A stretch of DNA of 64,000 bases, taken from positions 62,001-126,000 of the forward strand of contig CBFGUW010000005.1 of NCBI GenBank assembly GCA_965652395.1, written 5' to 3'. The stretch's first letter is position 1. The number at the start of each line of letters is the position of its first letter. This document shows positions 51,966 through 60,179 of the stretch, piece after piece. This DNA comes from Saccharospirillum sp965652395 (lineage in GTDB: Bacteria; Pseudomonadota; Gammaproteobacteria; Pseudomonadales; Natronospirillaceae). Under the pieces are notes generated by a model that was given only the letters and a program-made list of their open reading frames with translations, had not been told where the DNA came from and ran no database searches. The position numbers and the translations under genes were made by a program.

Positions 51966-52097
51966 TAGAGCATTTATAAGTTAAGCACTTGATTTCTAAA
52001 GAACAAGTGCGATTTTCGGCGCTATGACCCTTTTTTCAGCCCCCTCGCTAAGTCATTGATTTTAAAGGCCTCTCATGTCGCCTCAAAAAAAGGGTCA
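51966..52097 (-). promoter_or_regulatory. CRISPR leader of array 2
   Basis: AT-rich leader homologous to that of array 1. It carries TTAAGCACTTGATTT, a CACTTG/CAAGTG dyad, TGACCCTTTTTT (52025-52036) and, after 48 bases, AAAAAAAGGGTCA (52085-52097). The first arm begins 59 bases from the repeat, as in array 1. The remaining 140 bases before the next gene show no other element. Confidence 0.75.
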
Positions 52098-52237
52098 AAG
52101 CGCCCTGCACACGCCAAAGGCCATGATAGCGCTTCCGGGCAACCCTCTACCCACGGGCAACATGGCCAATACGCAGCGCCCGGTCCTCAGCCAATGTCGG
52201 GCTTTAGCCACGACGGGGATGCTGATAGGATAGCGCG

Positions 52238-53107
52238 ATGAAAACGAGCCTCGACCACCTGCCGACCGAAAAACAAGAGCAACTGCGCCTCGCGGTGGAT
52301 ATCATCGTGCGCGCCGTCAAGCCGGATATGCTGATATTGTTCGGCAGCTACGCCCGGGGCGACTGGGTGGAGGAGAAAGAACCAGATGGCATTCATTTTC
52401 GCTACCAGAGTGATTTTGACTTGCTGGCCATTGTTAAACACCAAGCCCAGGCCAGAAAGATAGAGCTGAAGGACTCGTTGGATAGCCATCTGCTGCGGGA
52501 AGTGGCCACCCCTGTCAGTTTAATCGCGGAAGACCAACATTTTGTGAACGCCCGGCTCAGCAAAGGTCAGTATTTTTTCGCGGATATCGTTCGGGAAGGT
52601 GTTTTGTTGCACAATACCGGGAAGTTTGAATTGGCCGAACCCAAGGAATTGACATTAGCCGAACGTAAAGCCATGGCTAAAGAGGATTTCAGAAATTGGC
52701 TCGGCCAGTTGGGCTCTTTCTTCGACACTTATCAGTTCCACATGGAAAAAGCCCATCAAGACTCCTATCACTACAATAAAGCCGCTTTTGAACTACACCA
52801 GATTACCGAGCGCATCTACTCCACCATCCTGCTTGTTTTCACCCGCTACAAGCCCAAAACCCACGATCTAAAAAAGCTGCGAGCGCTGACTGCCAGCGTT
52901 CAACCGGCCTTTTTGCCGGTCTTTCCCCAAGGCACCGCCGAAGAACGAACCCGCTTCAAACTGTTGCGCCATGCCTATGTGGATGCTCGATACAACCCGG
53001 ACTATCGCATCACCCGCGAGCAGCTGGAATGGCTGGCCGAACGGGTCAGCCAGTTGGAAGCCCTTGCCAAACAGCTATGTCAGGAAAAAATCGAGAGCTT
53101 TGGGTGA
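52238..53107 (+). CDS. MNT-HEPN fusion: nucleotidyltransferase and HEPN domain protein
   Basis: A 289-aa protein joining two domains of a known toxin-antitoxin pair. The N-terminal minimal nucleotidyltransferase (about 1-130) shows F-G-S-Y-A-R-G-D-W and the distal acidic site in Y-Q-S-D-F-D-L-L. The C-terminal HEPN domain (about 140-285) has the RNase-type R-x5-H motif in T-R-Y-K-P-K-T-H-D-L-K-K-L and the conserved A-Y-x-D-A-R-Y. In split MNT/HEPN systems the HEPN RNase toxin is silenced by adenylylation or AMPylation from MNT. A self-regulated fusion is inferred. AGGA precedes the ATG. It sits just beyond the array 2 leader. Confidence 0.9.
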   Translation: MKTSLDHLPTEKQEQLRLAVDIIVRAVKPDMLILFGSYARGDWVEEKEPDGIHFRYQSDFDLLAIVKHQAQARKIELKDSLDSHLLREVATPVSLIAEDQHFVNARLSKGQYFFADIVREGVLLHNTGKFELAEPKELTLAERKAMAKEDFRNWLGQLGSFFDTYQFHMEKAHQDSYHYNKAAFELHQITERIYSTILLVFTRYKPKTHDLKKLRALTASVQPAFLPVFPQGTAEERTRFKLLRHAYVDARYNPDYRITREQLEWLAERVSQLEALAKQLCQEKIESFG

Positions 53108-53239
53108 CAAGGGTTTACTCAAATACACCGTTACCAGGCTGGCAACACCTCATTTACCCTAACCACTGTTTAAATCCCAATATAGAATACTAGGCCAGTT
53201 TCCAAAGCCCAGTTGCTGCAGGGCCATTAAAACGTCTTG

Positions 53240-54022
53240 TTACTTTTGCGCCCAACTTTTCCTGATTTGGTCTTTCTTCCACTCTGCCAAATCCTTGGGA
53301 TAAAAAGGATGATCGCGAAAGGTGCTATCATCAAGAATGTTGGTGGAAAGTAACAAGGCAGGCAGCTCAAAAATCCAGTAGCCGGTGTATATGCAGTAGT
53401 CCGGATTTTTCTCCTTGTGACTGTCATGCCACGTTACATGGTGCCTCCCCAAACCGGGATAATAGCCTTCCAGAAACTGCGTCATTTTGTCTTTATAGGC
53501 GTCAGGCTCATGAAGCAACCCGATAGCGTCCAATAACGGTTGGTAAATATCAGGGAAAGCGAGTTTTTGCGGCGTGATAGGGTGTTCCGGCAGGGATGCT
53601 TTTATCAGGTAGTCAATGAGGCAATCGCTTCCGGTAAAGGGGTTGTTGTCGGCAATTATCTGCACATGCTCTTTAGGGGCATCGAAATAGTAGCAGAATG
53701 ATAAAAGGTGAAGGCAGTCTAGGTACTGTTGCAGCATTTTATCAGGTGACAAACTGCTCCCAGTTTTCTTGACGTATGATATTGCATCGATGATAAAGCG
53801 ATGAGCATATTCCGAAACTTCATCGATAGGTGCTCCTAATGTATACGCGCGAAAAAGTATATCTTTTCCGTGATCGAGTATGCTGAACATTAAGAAGTTC
53901 ATGTGCTCCTTGGTCAGGTTTTCTTCTGCTTTGCTTAGTAAGTCTGGACGACATTGTTCATCCCATTCTATTTTGTCTTTCAAGAAGTGTGCATCTTTAT
54001 ACTGGGATTGACGCATTACCAT
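53240..54022 (-). CDS. PoNe immunity protein (PoNi-type, DUF1910/DUF1911)
   Basis: A 260-aa all-helical, soluble protein, the cognate immunity factor of the upstream DNase toxin. The C-terminal block G-Y-W-I-F-E-L-P-A-L-L-L-S-T-N-I-L-D-D-S-T-F-R-type sequence ending D-H-P-F-Y-P-K-D-L-A is the PoNi_C (DUF1911) signature; the N-terminal half matches the PoNi_N (DUF1910) style. Its ATG at 54022 overlaps the toxin stop by seven bases, the usual toxin-immunity coupling. The gene is AT-richer than the toxin, which suggests an exchangeable cassette. The region right of it to 53108 has no other gene. Confidence 0.92.
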   Translation of the reverse strand: MVMRQSQYKDAHFLKDKIEWDEQCRPDLLSKAEENLTKEHMNFLMFSILDHGKDILFRAYTLGAPIDEVSEYAHRFIIDAISYVKKTGSSLSPDKMLQQYLDCLHLLSFCYYFDAPKEHVQIIADNNPFTGSDCLIDYLIKASLPEHPITPQKLAFPDIYQPLLDAIGLLHEPDAYKDKMTQFLEGYYPGLGRHHVTWHDSHKEKNPDYCIYTGYWIFELPALLLSTNILDDSTFRDHPFYPKDLAEWKKDQIRKSWAQK

Positions 54023-57021
54023 GTTATCGCCTCCTTAACTACTCGCCCCAAATCCGGCTTATATCGAAGTCCAATTTTTTCATATCCATTCATCTCAATG
54101 TCATGCAGCACTTTTGGCGAAACCTGTTTTTTCAAGTTCTGTGCGATCCATGTATGACTCATCTGCAACGTCTCATCCTTAAGCTTCCCATACTTACTCG
54201 TCCCATACTTCACCTCGGCTACCATATAGGGTGGTGGCGGGTCGATGTTATGGAACAAGGCATCAATACCCGGATGTCCGTACCGGGGGCGTATGAACCC
54301 TTCCACCGGCCTATACCCCTCCCGCAACATCATGTCATAAGCTTCCCGCTCGGCAAATTCCGACTTCAATCGGTTGGTGCCGGGCGTGCCACTGCGTTTG
54401 GTGCTGACAAAGAACTCCCCGCGCTCGTGGTCGTACTCCAGCCGTTCGCCTCGGTAACCCGGTCGGCGTTTGGTGTTGTAGGTGCCGTCTTTCATTCGGA
54501 ACCAATGGTGGCCTGCGGGGGCGGGAGGTATGGGAACGCCCGGTGTTTTTCCTTTGAGCACCTGCCGGGTGGTACCGGTGCCGCCGTCGAGGTTGTGATA
54601 TTCCGGCGGGTTCACGGCCCGATGTTCGATTTTCCACGCGCCCGCCTCTTCCCTCAATGTCTTGGCGGCGGTGGCGCGTATCGTGCCCTGGGCGGCTTTG
54701 ACTTCGGGCGGCTTGAATTTGCCCGCTTCGGTGTCGCCGGAATAAAAACCCATTCCGAAGGCGGCACCAGTGACGAAGTATTTTGAGCGCAGTACCGCCA
54801 AAATCGCCTGAGCGCCTGTCATGGCCCATTGTTCAAAGGGTAGAAAGAAGGTGGCGACGGTGAAGGCGATGTCGTTGGCCCAGGTGTGCAGTTCTCGGTT
54901 CACATGGCGGTAGGGGATGAGCCCTCTTTCCTTTTGCTCTTCGTAAAGCTCTTCCAACCTGTCCTTGAGGCTTTGTTGAAGATGCCACAGATGGTTACGG
55001 ACCATCCCTTTGGGGCCGGGGCGGTGAAAGAACCAGCGGGAGACGGTGGCGTACCAGGGGTCGTCCGGCAGTTCGTCGAGCTGTGCCAGCAACTGTGTTT
55101 GCCTGTCCAGTGTCTGTTTTACGTCCGGGTCTTCGTAGCGTTCGGCGGTGGCTCGGAACAGAAGGTCGGCGTATAGCCAGGTCAGGTCAAGCAGTATGGG
55201 TTCGTCGGCCTCCACATTGGCGAGTTGGTCGTTGACGACGGTCCAGTCGTCATCGTCCAGGCCGGTGCCCAGTTGTTTTTCAATCTCCTGGCGGATCTGC
55301 TCGGTGCCCACGGTGCTGTCCGCCAGCAGCACGTAGGTGTTGGGTACGAGCGAGCCGTCTTCCTCGGTGGGCAGGTCGAGCGCGGCGAGGGCGCTTTTCA
55401 GCAGGCCGACCTGCATGGGGTTCAGGGTCGCACGTTGGCCGGTGTTGGTGGCTATCGGAAATACCCGGCCTGTTGGGGTCTGAGTGATGGGTTCCACGTC
55501 GAACAGGTGCACCACCGGTTGGCCGAGGGTCTGGAACACCGTGTCGAAGCCGGGGGCCACCGCGCTGCCCAGGGGCAGGCTGAAGCGGTATTCCACTTCG
55601 TTGACGCCGTAAGGCAGGCTTAGCCGGATGGGGTGGCCGGGTCTGAGGTTGTCGCCTTCTATCAAGCGTTCGCCGTTTTCATCGTAAATCTCGTAGCGCA
55701 GCCGGGTGTCCGGCGGGAAGGGTTGGGTACGGTCGTCGTAGTCCAGCGTGAGCCAGTTGTCGGGGCCGGTCGATTGCCAAACGGGTAAAGGGCCGGGAAC
55801 CGGTACGGTGTGTACAACCCGTCGGTTGGTTTCAATGGAGCCTTCGAACACGCGGTTCTGTTGGCGTCGCCATCGGGCCAGTTGGCCGAGGTGACGGCCG
55901 ATCTCGGCGAGGGTGTCGGCCTGGGGGCCGTGGTTGCCCTTCTGCTCCGGCGGGGCGGGACGACTCTTGGCGTGCAGCAGGGCGGTGAGGGCGGCCTCCA
56001 TGGCCCAGGGGGTTGGGTAATCGCTGCCCAGTTGATGGGCGGCATCCACCAGCGGGGCCATCAGGGTTTCGTCATGTACGCAATAGATCAGGTCGAGCAA
56101 GGGCTCAGCGACGGACGCCGGGTGGCGAAGCGTGGGGGCGATGCCGATGGCCCAGGCGAGATGGGCTTGGAAGTCGGCCAGGGGGATTGGTCGGGACATT
56201 CGGTAGTCATCTTCGAACCGTGTCGGGTGAAAGCGTTCCTCGGGCGGGTTCCATAGGGACCGGGCGGTGTTGTACAGCGCCTCCAGCGGGTAGCCCGGTT
56301 CGTACAGGATGTCGGGCAGTCCGGCGGGATTACGAAGGCGCAGGGTGCGGGTGGCGGCCAAATGGCTGCCGGTGGAGGCCCAGGGAGGTTCCGGCTCGGA
56401 TGCGGTCGAGCGATGCTGTTCAATCAGGGTTGAGCACGCCGCTTGATAGGCTTCGAGCACGGCCTGCCATTCCGCCTCCGGCACGGGGGTGCCAATCTGG
56501 TAATGAAGGGTGCCCCGGTCCCGTTCATGCAGTGTGCGTTGTCCGGTTCCACCGCTCAGGTAGCCGGTGACTTCCCGATGGGCGGTCTGGATGCGGTAAG
56601 GCGTGGACTCGGCGGGTTTGTCATAGGTGTAGCGCAGGTCCAATTCGTACCAGACGCGGGATGGGGCATCGTAGCCTGGGGTGCCCTGCTGTAGCCATTT
56701 GTCCGGCATGGGCGGGGTGATGCTGCCCCGGTTCAGTTCGACCGGTGGCTCCACCGGCCTCGGGCTGCCCACGCCTTCGGTGATGCGTAGCAGGAAGACG
56801 GTGCCTTTTTGGTGTTTATCGGGCTTTTCGTAAAAGGAGACGCCGCCGGCGGAGAGCAGCAGGGTCAGGCATCGAGGGCTGCGTTCGGGCTTGAAGCGGG
56901 CCAGTTCCTCCGGCACCTGAAACTGGCCGTGCCATACCCAACGGTTCAGGGTGATGCCGTGACGTTGCAGGTGGTTTTTCAGGTGCTGGGGCAGTTGGGA
57001 TACATCGCGCGGGAAACTCAC
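54016..57021 (-). CDS. Polymorphic toxin with C-terminal PoNe DNase domain
   Basis: About 1001 aa from GTG 57021, which follows AAGGAG (an open extension to 57081 begins at TTG without a ribosome site). Most of the protein is uncharacterised: a beta-rich N-terminal part, an Ig/transthyretin-like stretch near 450-510, a helical region, and one or two hydrophobic helices around 735-785. The C-terminal 120 residues form the PoNe nuclease of the PD-(D/E)xK superfamily: G-I-D-A-L-F, V-A-E-V-K-Y-G and Q-M-S-H-T-W-I. PoNe effectors are delivered by type VI, VII or other systems and degrade DNA of rivals. Delivery route is not shown here; no PAAR or VgrG is present. Immunity gene follows. Confidence 0.9.
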   Translation of the reverse strand: MSFPRDVSQLPQHLKNHLQRHGITLNRWVWHGQFQVPEELARFKPERSPRCLTLLLSAGGVSFYEKPDKHQKGTVFLLRITEGVGSPRPVEPPVELNRGSITPPMPDKWLQQGTPGYDAPSRVWYELDLRYTYDKPAESTPYRIQTAHREVTGYLSGGTGQRTLHERDRGTLHYQIGTPVPEAEWQAVLEAYQAACSTLIEQHRSTASEPEPPWASTGSHLAATRTLRLRNPAGLPDILYEPGYPLEALYNTARSLWNPPEERFHPTRFEDDYRMSRPIPLADFQAHLAWAIGIAPTLRHPASVAEPLLDLIYCVHDETLMAPLVDAAHQLGSDYPTPWAMEAALTALLHAKSRPAPPEQKGNHGPQADTLAEIGRHLGQLARWRRQQNRVFEGSIETNRRVVHTVPVPGPLPVWQSTGPDNWLTLDYDDRTQPFPPDTRLRYEIYDENGERLIEGDNLRPGHPIRLSLPYGVNEVEYRFSLPLGSAVAPGFDTVFQTLGQPVVHLFDVEPITQTPTGRVFPIATNTGQRATLNPMQVGLLKSALAALDLPTEEDGSLVPNTYVLLADSTVGTEQIRQEIEKQLGTGLDDDDWTVVNDQLANVEADEPILLDLTWLYADLLFRATAERYEDPDVKQTLDRQTQLLAQLDELPDDPWYATVSRWFFHRPGPKGMVRNHLWHLQQSLKDRLEELYEEQKERGLIPYRHVNRELHTWANDIAFTVATFFLPFEQWAMTGAQAILAVLRSKYFVTGAAFGMGFYSGDTEAGKFKPPEVKAAQGTIRATAAKTLREEAGAWKIEHRAVNPPEYHNLDGGTGTTRQVLKGKTPGVPIPPAPAGHHWFRMKDGTYNTKRRPGYRGERLEYDHERGEFFVSTKRSGTPGTNRLKSEFAEREAYDMMLREGYRPVEGFIRPRYGHPGIDALFHNIDPPPPYMVAEVKYGTSKYGKLKDETLQMSHTWIAQNLKKQVSPKVLHDIEMNGYEKIGLRYKPDLGRVVKEAITW

Positions 57022-57086
57022 CGGTCCATTTCTCCTTGGACAATAAAGGCTCCCTGAAGTGGGCCGAACGGTCCACTTCAACTACG
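57015..57086. repeat. Direct repeat, right copy, bracketing the defence island
   Basis: Matches 39694-39763 with about 90% identity. It covers the toxin start codon, the AAGGAG Shine-Dalgarno sequence and about 50 bases of upstream sequence, so homology stops just inside the coding region. Confidence 0.8.
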
Positions 57087-57202
57087 GAAACGGGGAATAA
57101 TGAAAACGTCGAGAGTGTAGAGTTTGGGGATTTGTAAAACTGGGTGACTGATCACAAAAAATGCATGACAAACGGGAATGTTGGCGCGTCATGCGAGTAG
57201 GC

Positions 57203-57238
57203 CCATCTTTACCGATGCACCAGTAGCGGTAAAGATGG
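57203..57238. other. Intergenic hairpin downstream of rimO
   Basis: CCATCTTTACCG (57203-57214) and CGGTAAAGATGG (57227-57238) form a perfect 12-bp stem with a 12-base loop. No T-run follows on either strand. It may stabilise the rimO 3' end or be a site for a dimeric protein between rimO and the toxin gene. Confidence 0.4.
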
Positions 57239-57299
57239 ATGGGGAGGGAGGTTTGCTCCCGGCGCAATTGGTTATCCGGCGAATAAGGTGTCTGAGCAG

Positions 57300-58655
57300 C
57301 TATGAAATAGGGTGAGCCCAGAGGTCGTATTCGTCGGCTTCCTCGACCTCCACCCACAGGCGGTCGCCGGGTTTGAGCTGGGTTTGGTTGTCGAGGAAGA
57401 CCTGGCCGTCGATATCCGGGGCGTCGGCCTTGGAACGGGCCACGGCACCTTCTTCCACCACTTCGTCCACGATCACTTCGATACGGGTGCCCACCTTAGC
57501 CTGCAGCTTGGCTGCGCTGATGCGTTGCTGGACTTCCATAAAGCGATCAAAGCGTTCCTGCTTGACGGCTTCATCTACATGGTTTGGCAATTGAGCGGAC
57601 TGGGCCCCGTCTACGTTGGAATACTGGAAGGCGCCGACACGGTCGAGCTGGGCTTCCTCCAGGAAGTCGAGCAGCATTTGGAAGTCGGCCTCGGTTTCGC
57701 CAGGGAAGCCGACGATAAAAGTCGATCGCAGGGTGATGTCCGGGCAGATTTCGCGCCAGCGATGAATGCGTTCCAGCACTTTTTCGGCGTGGGCCGGGCG
57801 TTTCATCGCTTTCAACACGGTGGGGCTGGCGTGTTGGAAGGGAATGTCGAGATAGGGCAGGATGCCGTTGTCGGCCAACAGTGGAATGATGTCATCCACG
57901 TGCGGGTAGGGGTACACATAGTGCAACCGCACCCAGGCATCCAACTGGCCGAGTTCCTGACAGAGCTCCTTCATTCGGGTTTTGACCGGCTTACCGTTCC
58001 AGAAATCCGTCCGGTATTTCAGGTCGACGCCATAGGCACTGGTATCCTGGGATATGACCAGCAATTCCTTGGTGCCGTTCTTCACCAAGCGTTCGGCTTC
58101 ACTCAGCACCTGCCCAACCGGTCGACTGACCAGATCGCCCCGGAAAGAAGGAATGATGCAAAAACTGCAGCGGTGATTGCAGCCTTCTGAAATCTTAAGA
58201 TAAGCATAATGCTTGGGCGTCAGCTTGATGCCGGTATCCGGCACCAGCGAGATAAAGGGGTCGTGCCGGGGCGGAACCACTTCATGCACCTGGTTGACCA
58301 CGGCCTCGTAGGCATGAGGGCCTGTGACAGACAGCACGTTGGGGTGGACTTCGCGAATGTCGTCTTCTTTGGCGCCCAGACAGCCGGTGACCAGCACCTT
58401 GCCGTTTTCCCGCAATGCCTCGCCAATGGTATCGAGCGATTCCTGCACGGCGGAGTCGATAAAACCGCAGGTATTGACGATGACTACGTCGGCGTCGTGA
58501 TAGGAGGGGACGATGTCGTACCCCTCGGCCCGCAATTGGGTGAGAATGCGCTCCGAGTCGACGGTGTTCTTGGGGCAACCCAGGCTGACAAAGCCAATGC
58601 GGCCGTGAGCGCCGGTAGGTTGGCTTTCGCTGGGAGTGAAGATGTTCGTCGACAT
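57300..58655 (-). CDS. rimO: Ribosomal protein S12 methylthiotransferase RimO
   Basis: A 451-aa radical-SAM enzyme that adds a methylthio group to the conserved aspartate of ribosomal protein S12 (uS12). Order: N-terminal UPF0004 domain (about 17-130) opening with G-F-V-S-L-G-C-P-K-N-T-V-D-S-E, whose cysteines bind one Fe-S cluster; radical SAM domain with C-N-H-R-C-S-F-C-I-I-P-S-F-R-G; and a C-terminal TRAM domain. Start ATG at 58655 is preferred to the longer frame. Length fits E. coli RimO (441). A stable core gene, it marks the right chromosomal flank of the island. Confidence 0.97.
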   Translation of the reverse strand: MSTNIFTPSESQPTGAHGRIGFVSLGCPKNTVDSERILTQLRAEGYDIVPSYHDADVVIVNTCGFIDSAVQESLDTIGEALRENGKVLVTGCLGAKEDDIREVHPNVLSVTGPHAYEAVVNQVHEVVPPRHDPFISLVPDTGIKLTPKHYAYLKISEGCNHRCSFCIIPSFRGDLVSRPVGQVLSEAERLVKNGTKELLVISQDTSAYGVDLKYRTDFWNGKPVKTRMKELCQELGQLDAWVRLHYVYPYPHVDDIIPLLADNGILPYLDIPFQHASPTVLKAMKRPAHAEKVLERIHRWREICPDITLRSTFIVGFPGETEADFQMLLDFLEEAQLDRVGAFQYSNVDGAQSAQLPNHVDEAVKQERFDRFMEVQQRISAAKLQAKVGTRIEVIVDEVVEEGAVARSKADAPDIDGQVFLDNQTQLKPGDRLWVEVEEADEYDLWAHPIS

Positions 58656-58747
58656 GACGGGAGCCTCAAAGGTGCTGTTTTTAAAAAGGATCGGGAAAAA
58701 GGAGCGGTATTGTAGCGTTATGGCGTTAGGCTTCAAGCGGCCTCCGC

Positions 58748-59869
58748 CTATTCCGCCAGCATCATCACCTCCCCCTGGTGAACCGCAGTGTACACCCGGT
58801 TGCGCAGATCGTTCGCCTCTTCCCGGCTGATGCTTCGGGTCGGGTGACGAATGGTCAGCCGGACCAGCAAATTCTTCTGGCCGGGCTTCATACCCAACCG
58901 CTTGACGGCGATCTCCGGCAAGGCATCGTACGGCGTTTCCCCCAGCACCTTCACGGCTTCGAGCCAGCCGGCACGCTCCGGCAGAGCGTTGCGTATGCGG
59001 TCACCGAGCACTTCGTCATCCAGTTCCGCTTCGGTGGCGATCGACAGGTCGCGTTCGATCGGGGGTTGATAGGAGACGGATCGCCAAGGCGACAGATCCT
59101 GCATCTGTTCGGCTATTCTCGGGTCTTCACTGCGCAGCAGCCGGATGTCCGGCAGATGCTTGCGGAGCATGAGCAGACGATCCAGCCCCAGTCCCATGGC
59201 GATGCCGGTGACAGCTTCCGGATTCCAGCCGTTTCGCGCCAGCAGGCCCGGGTCGATGAGGCCGCACTCGCCGACTTCGACCAATTCGTTGCGGTTCGAG
59301 AGGGCATCCAGTTGCAGGCCGTTTTGCGTATAAGGGTGTGGTGAGTCTGTCAGGCTGATGGCGTGCTCAGGCAGCGCGGCGGCCATGATGTTGGTAATGG
59401 CCTGGCGTAACAGTGTATTCGGATTGTTGACTTCGTCTCGGGGCACCAGGACCCAGATATCCAACTGGTGGGGTTCGCCGGTGTGCAGCCGGTCGATGCT
59501 GTCGCGGCGATAGACCAGACCGGCCGTTAACAGACCAAGGCGGCGGGGCGTTTTGTCGACCCAGCTGCGCAGCCAGCCGGGCACCAGAGTGGAGGTTTGG
59601 GTACGGAGCATCCACGAAGGCGCGATATAGCGGCTGTAACGGGATTCGCGTGAAGGGCCGTCATCCGGATAGCCCAAAGCGTCGTAGTTATCATGCACCG
59701 GCACCAGAGGCGAGCCGCGCAGCAATTGCAGCGGGCACTGGTAGAGGTCGCCAACGGCGGTCTGTATTTCGTCCAGCAGGATTTGCATGGCGTGGTGTCC
59801 CTGGGTGGGGTCGCTGAGGTCGCGCAGGGAAAGGGCATCCACCAGTTGAGTCAGGCTGAGGGTGTTCAT
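58748..59869 (-). CDS. Single-chain phenylalanyl-tRNA-synthetase-like protein
   Basis: A 373-aa protein starting at ATG 59869 after GGAGAA. Residues about 90-265 match the PheS-type class II catalytic core: motif 2 (T-A-G-L-V-Y-R-R-D-S-I-D-R-L-H-T) with downstream P-H-Q-L-D, and motif 3 (G-M/L-G-L-D-R-L-L-M-L-R-K-H-L-P-D-I-R). Residues about 275-373 resemble the FDX-ACB anticodon-binding domain (R-D-L-S-I, R-L-T-I-R-H-P-T-R). The layout is that of the mitochondrial monomeric PheRS rather than bacterial PheS/PheT. It has no coiled-coil tRNA arm or editing domain. Function is unknown: a paralogue acting on another substrate, or a tRNA synthetase of reduced form. Confidence 0.85.
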   Translation of the reverse strand: MNTLSLTQLVDALSLRDLSDPTQGHHAMQILLDEIQTAVGDLYQCPLQLLRGSPLVPVHDNYDALGYPDDGPSRESRYSRYIAPSWMLRTQTSTLVPGWLRSWVDKTPRRLGLLTAGLVYRRDSIDRLHTGEPHQLDIWVLVPRDEVNNPNTLLRQAITNIMAAALPEHAISLTDSPHPYTQNGLQLDALSNRNELVEVGECGLIDPGLLARNGWNPEAVTGIAMGLGLDRLLMLRKHLPDIRLLRSEDPRIAEQMQDLSPWRSVSYQPPIERDLSIATEAELDDEVLGDRIRNALPERAGWLEAVKVLGETPYDALPEIAVKRLGMKPGQKNLLVRLTIRHPTRSISREEANDLRNRVYTAVHQGEVMMLAE

Positions 59870-59872
59870 CAA

Positions 59873-60179
59873 TAGTTCTCCGAAAAGCCGGATCGGATGG
59901 TTCCGATCAGTGATTCCAAGGTGTTTTAGGGGAATCCACCTCCGAGCCCGGGGCCCGGTGGGTGCTTTTCAGAAAGGAAAAGTCAGACCGCCGCGCCCTG
60001 TCGCAGGACTCGGAGGTCAGTAAATCGATGTGCGGTCAGCCAGATAGTCATGGCTTTGATGCTACGGTTGGCCGTGCGATTGTCAAGTGGGTCTTTAGAT
60101 TCCACACTCGCAACCGCACGGACAATATACGTCTATACTGTGGTGGACCGTCCCAGCAATTGTTTCGAGTGCATAGGTT
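59873..60179. other. Intergenic region between divergent genes
   Basis: About 307 bases with no gene recognised. It contains the promoters of the divergent synthetase-like gene and of the small Cys-rich protein; a TATACT hexamer at 60134 could be a -10 element for the latter without a clear -35 partner. A GC-rich imperfect palindrome lies near 59945-59962. Nothing else noted. Confidence 0.45.

Noticed and set aside
42264..52237. Searched for cas1, cas2, cas3, reverse transcriptase-cas1, csy1-3 and CARF nucleases
   Set aside because: All gene-sized frames between the arrays are accounted for by cas6f, cmr1-6 and the membrane protein; none fits these families.
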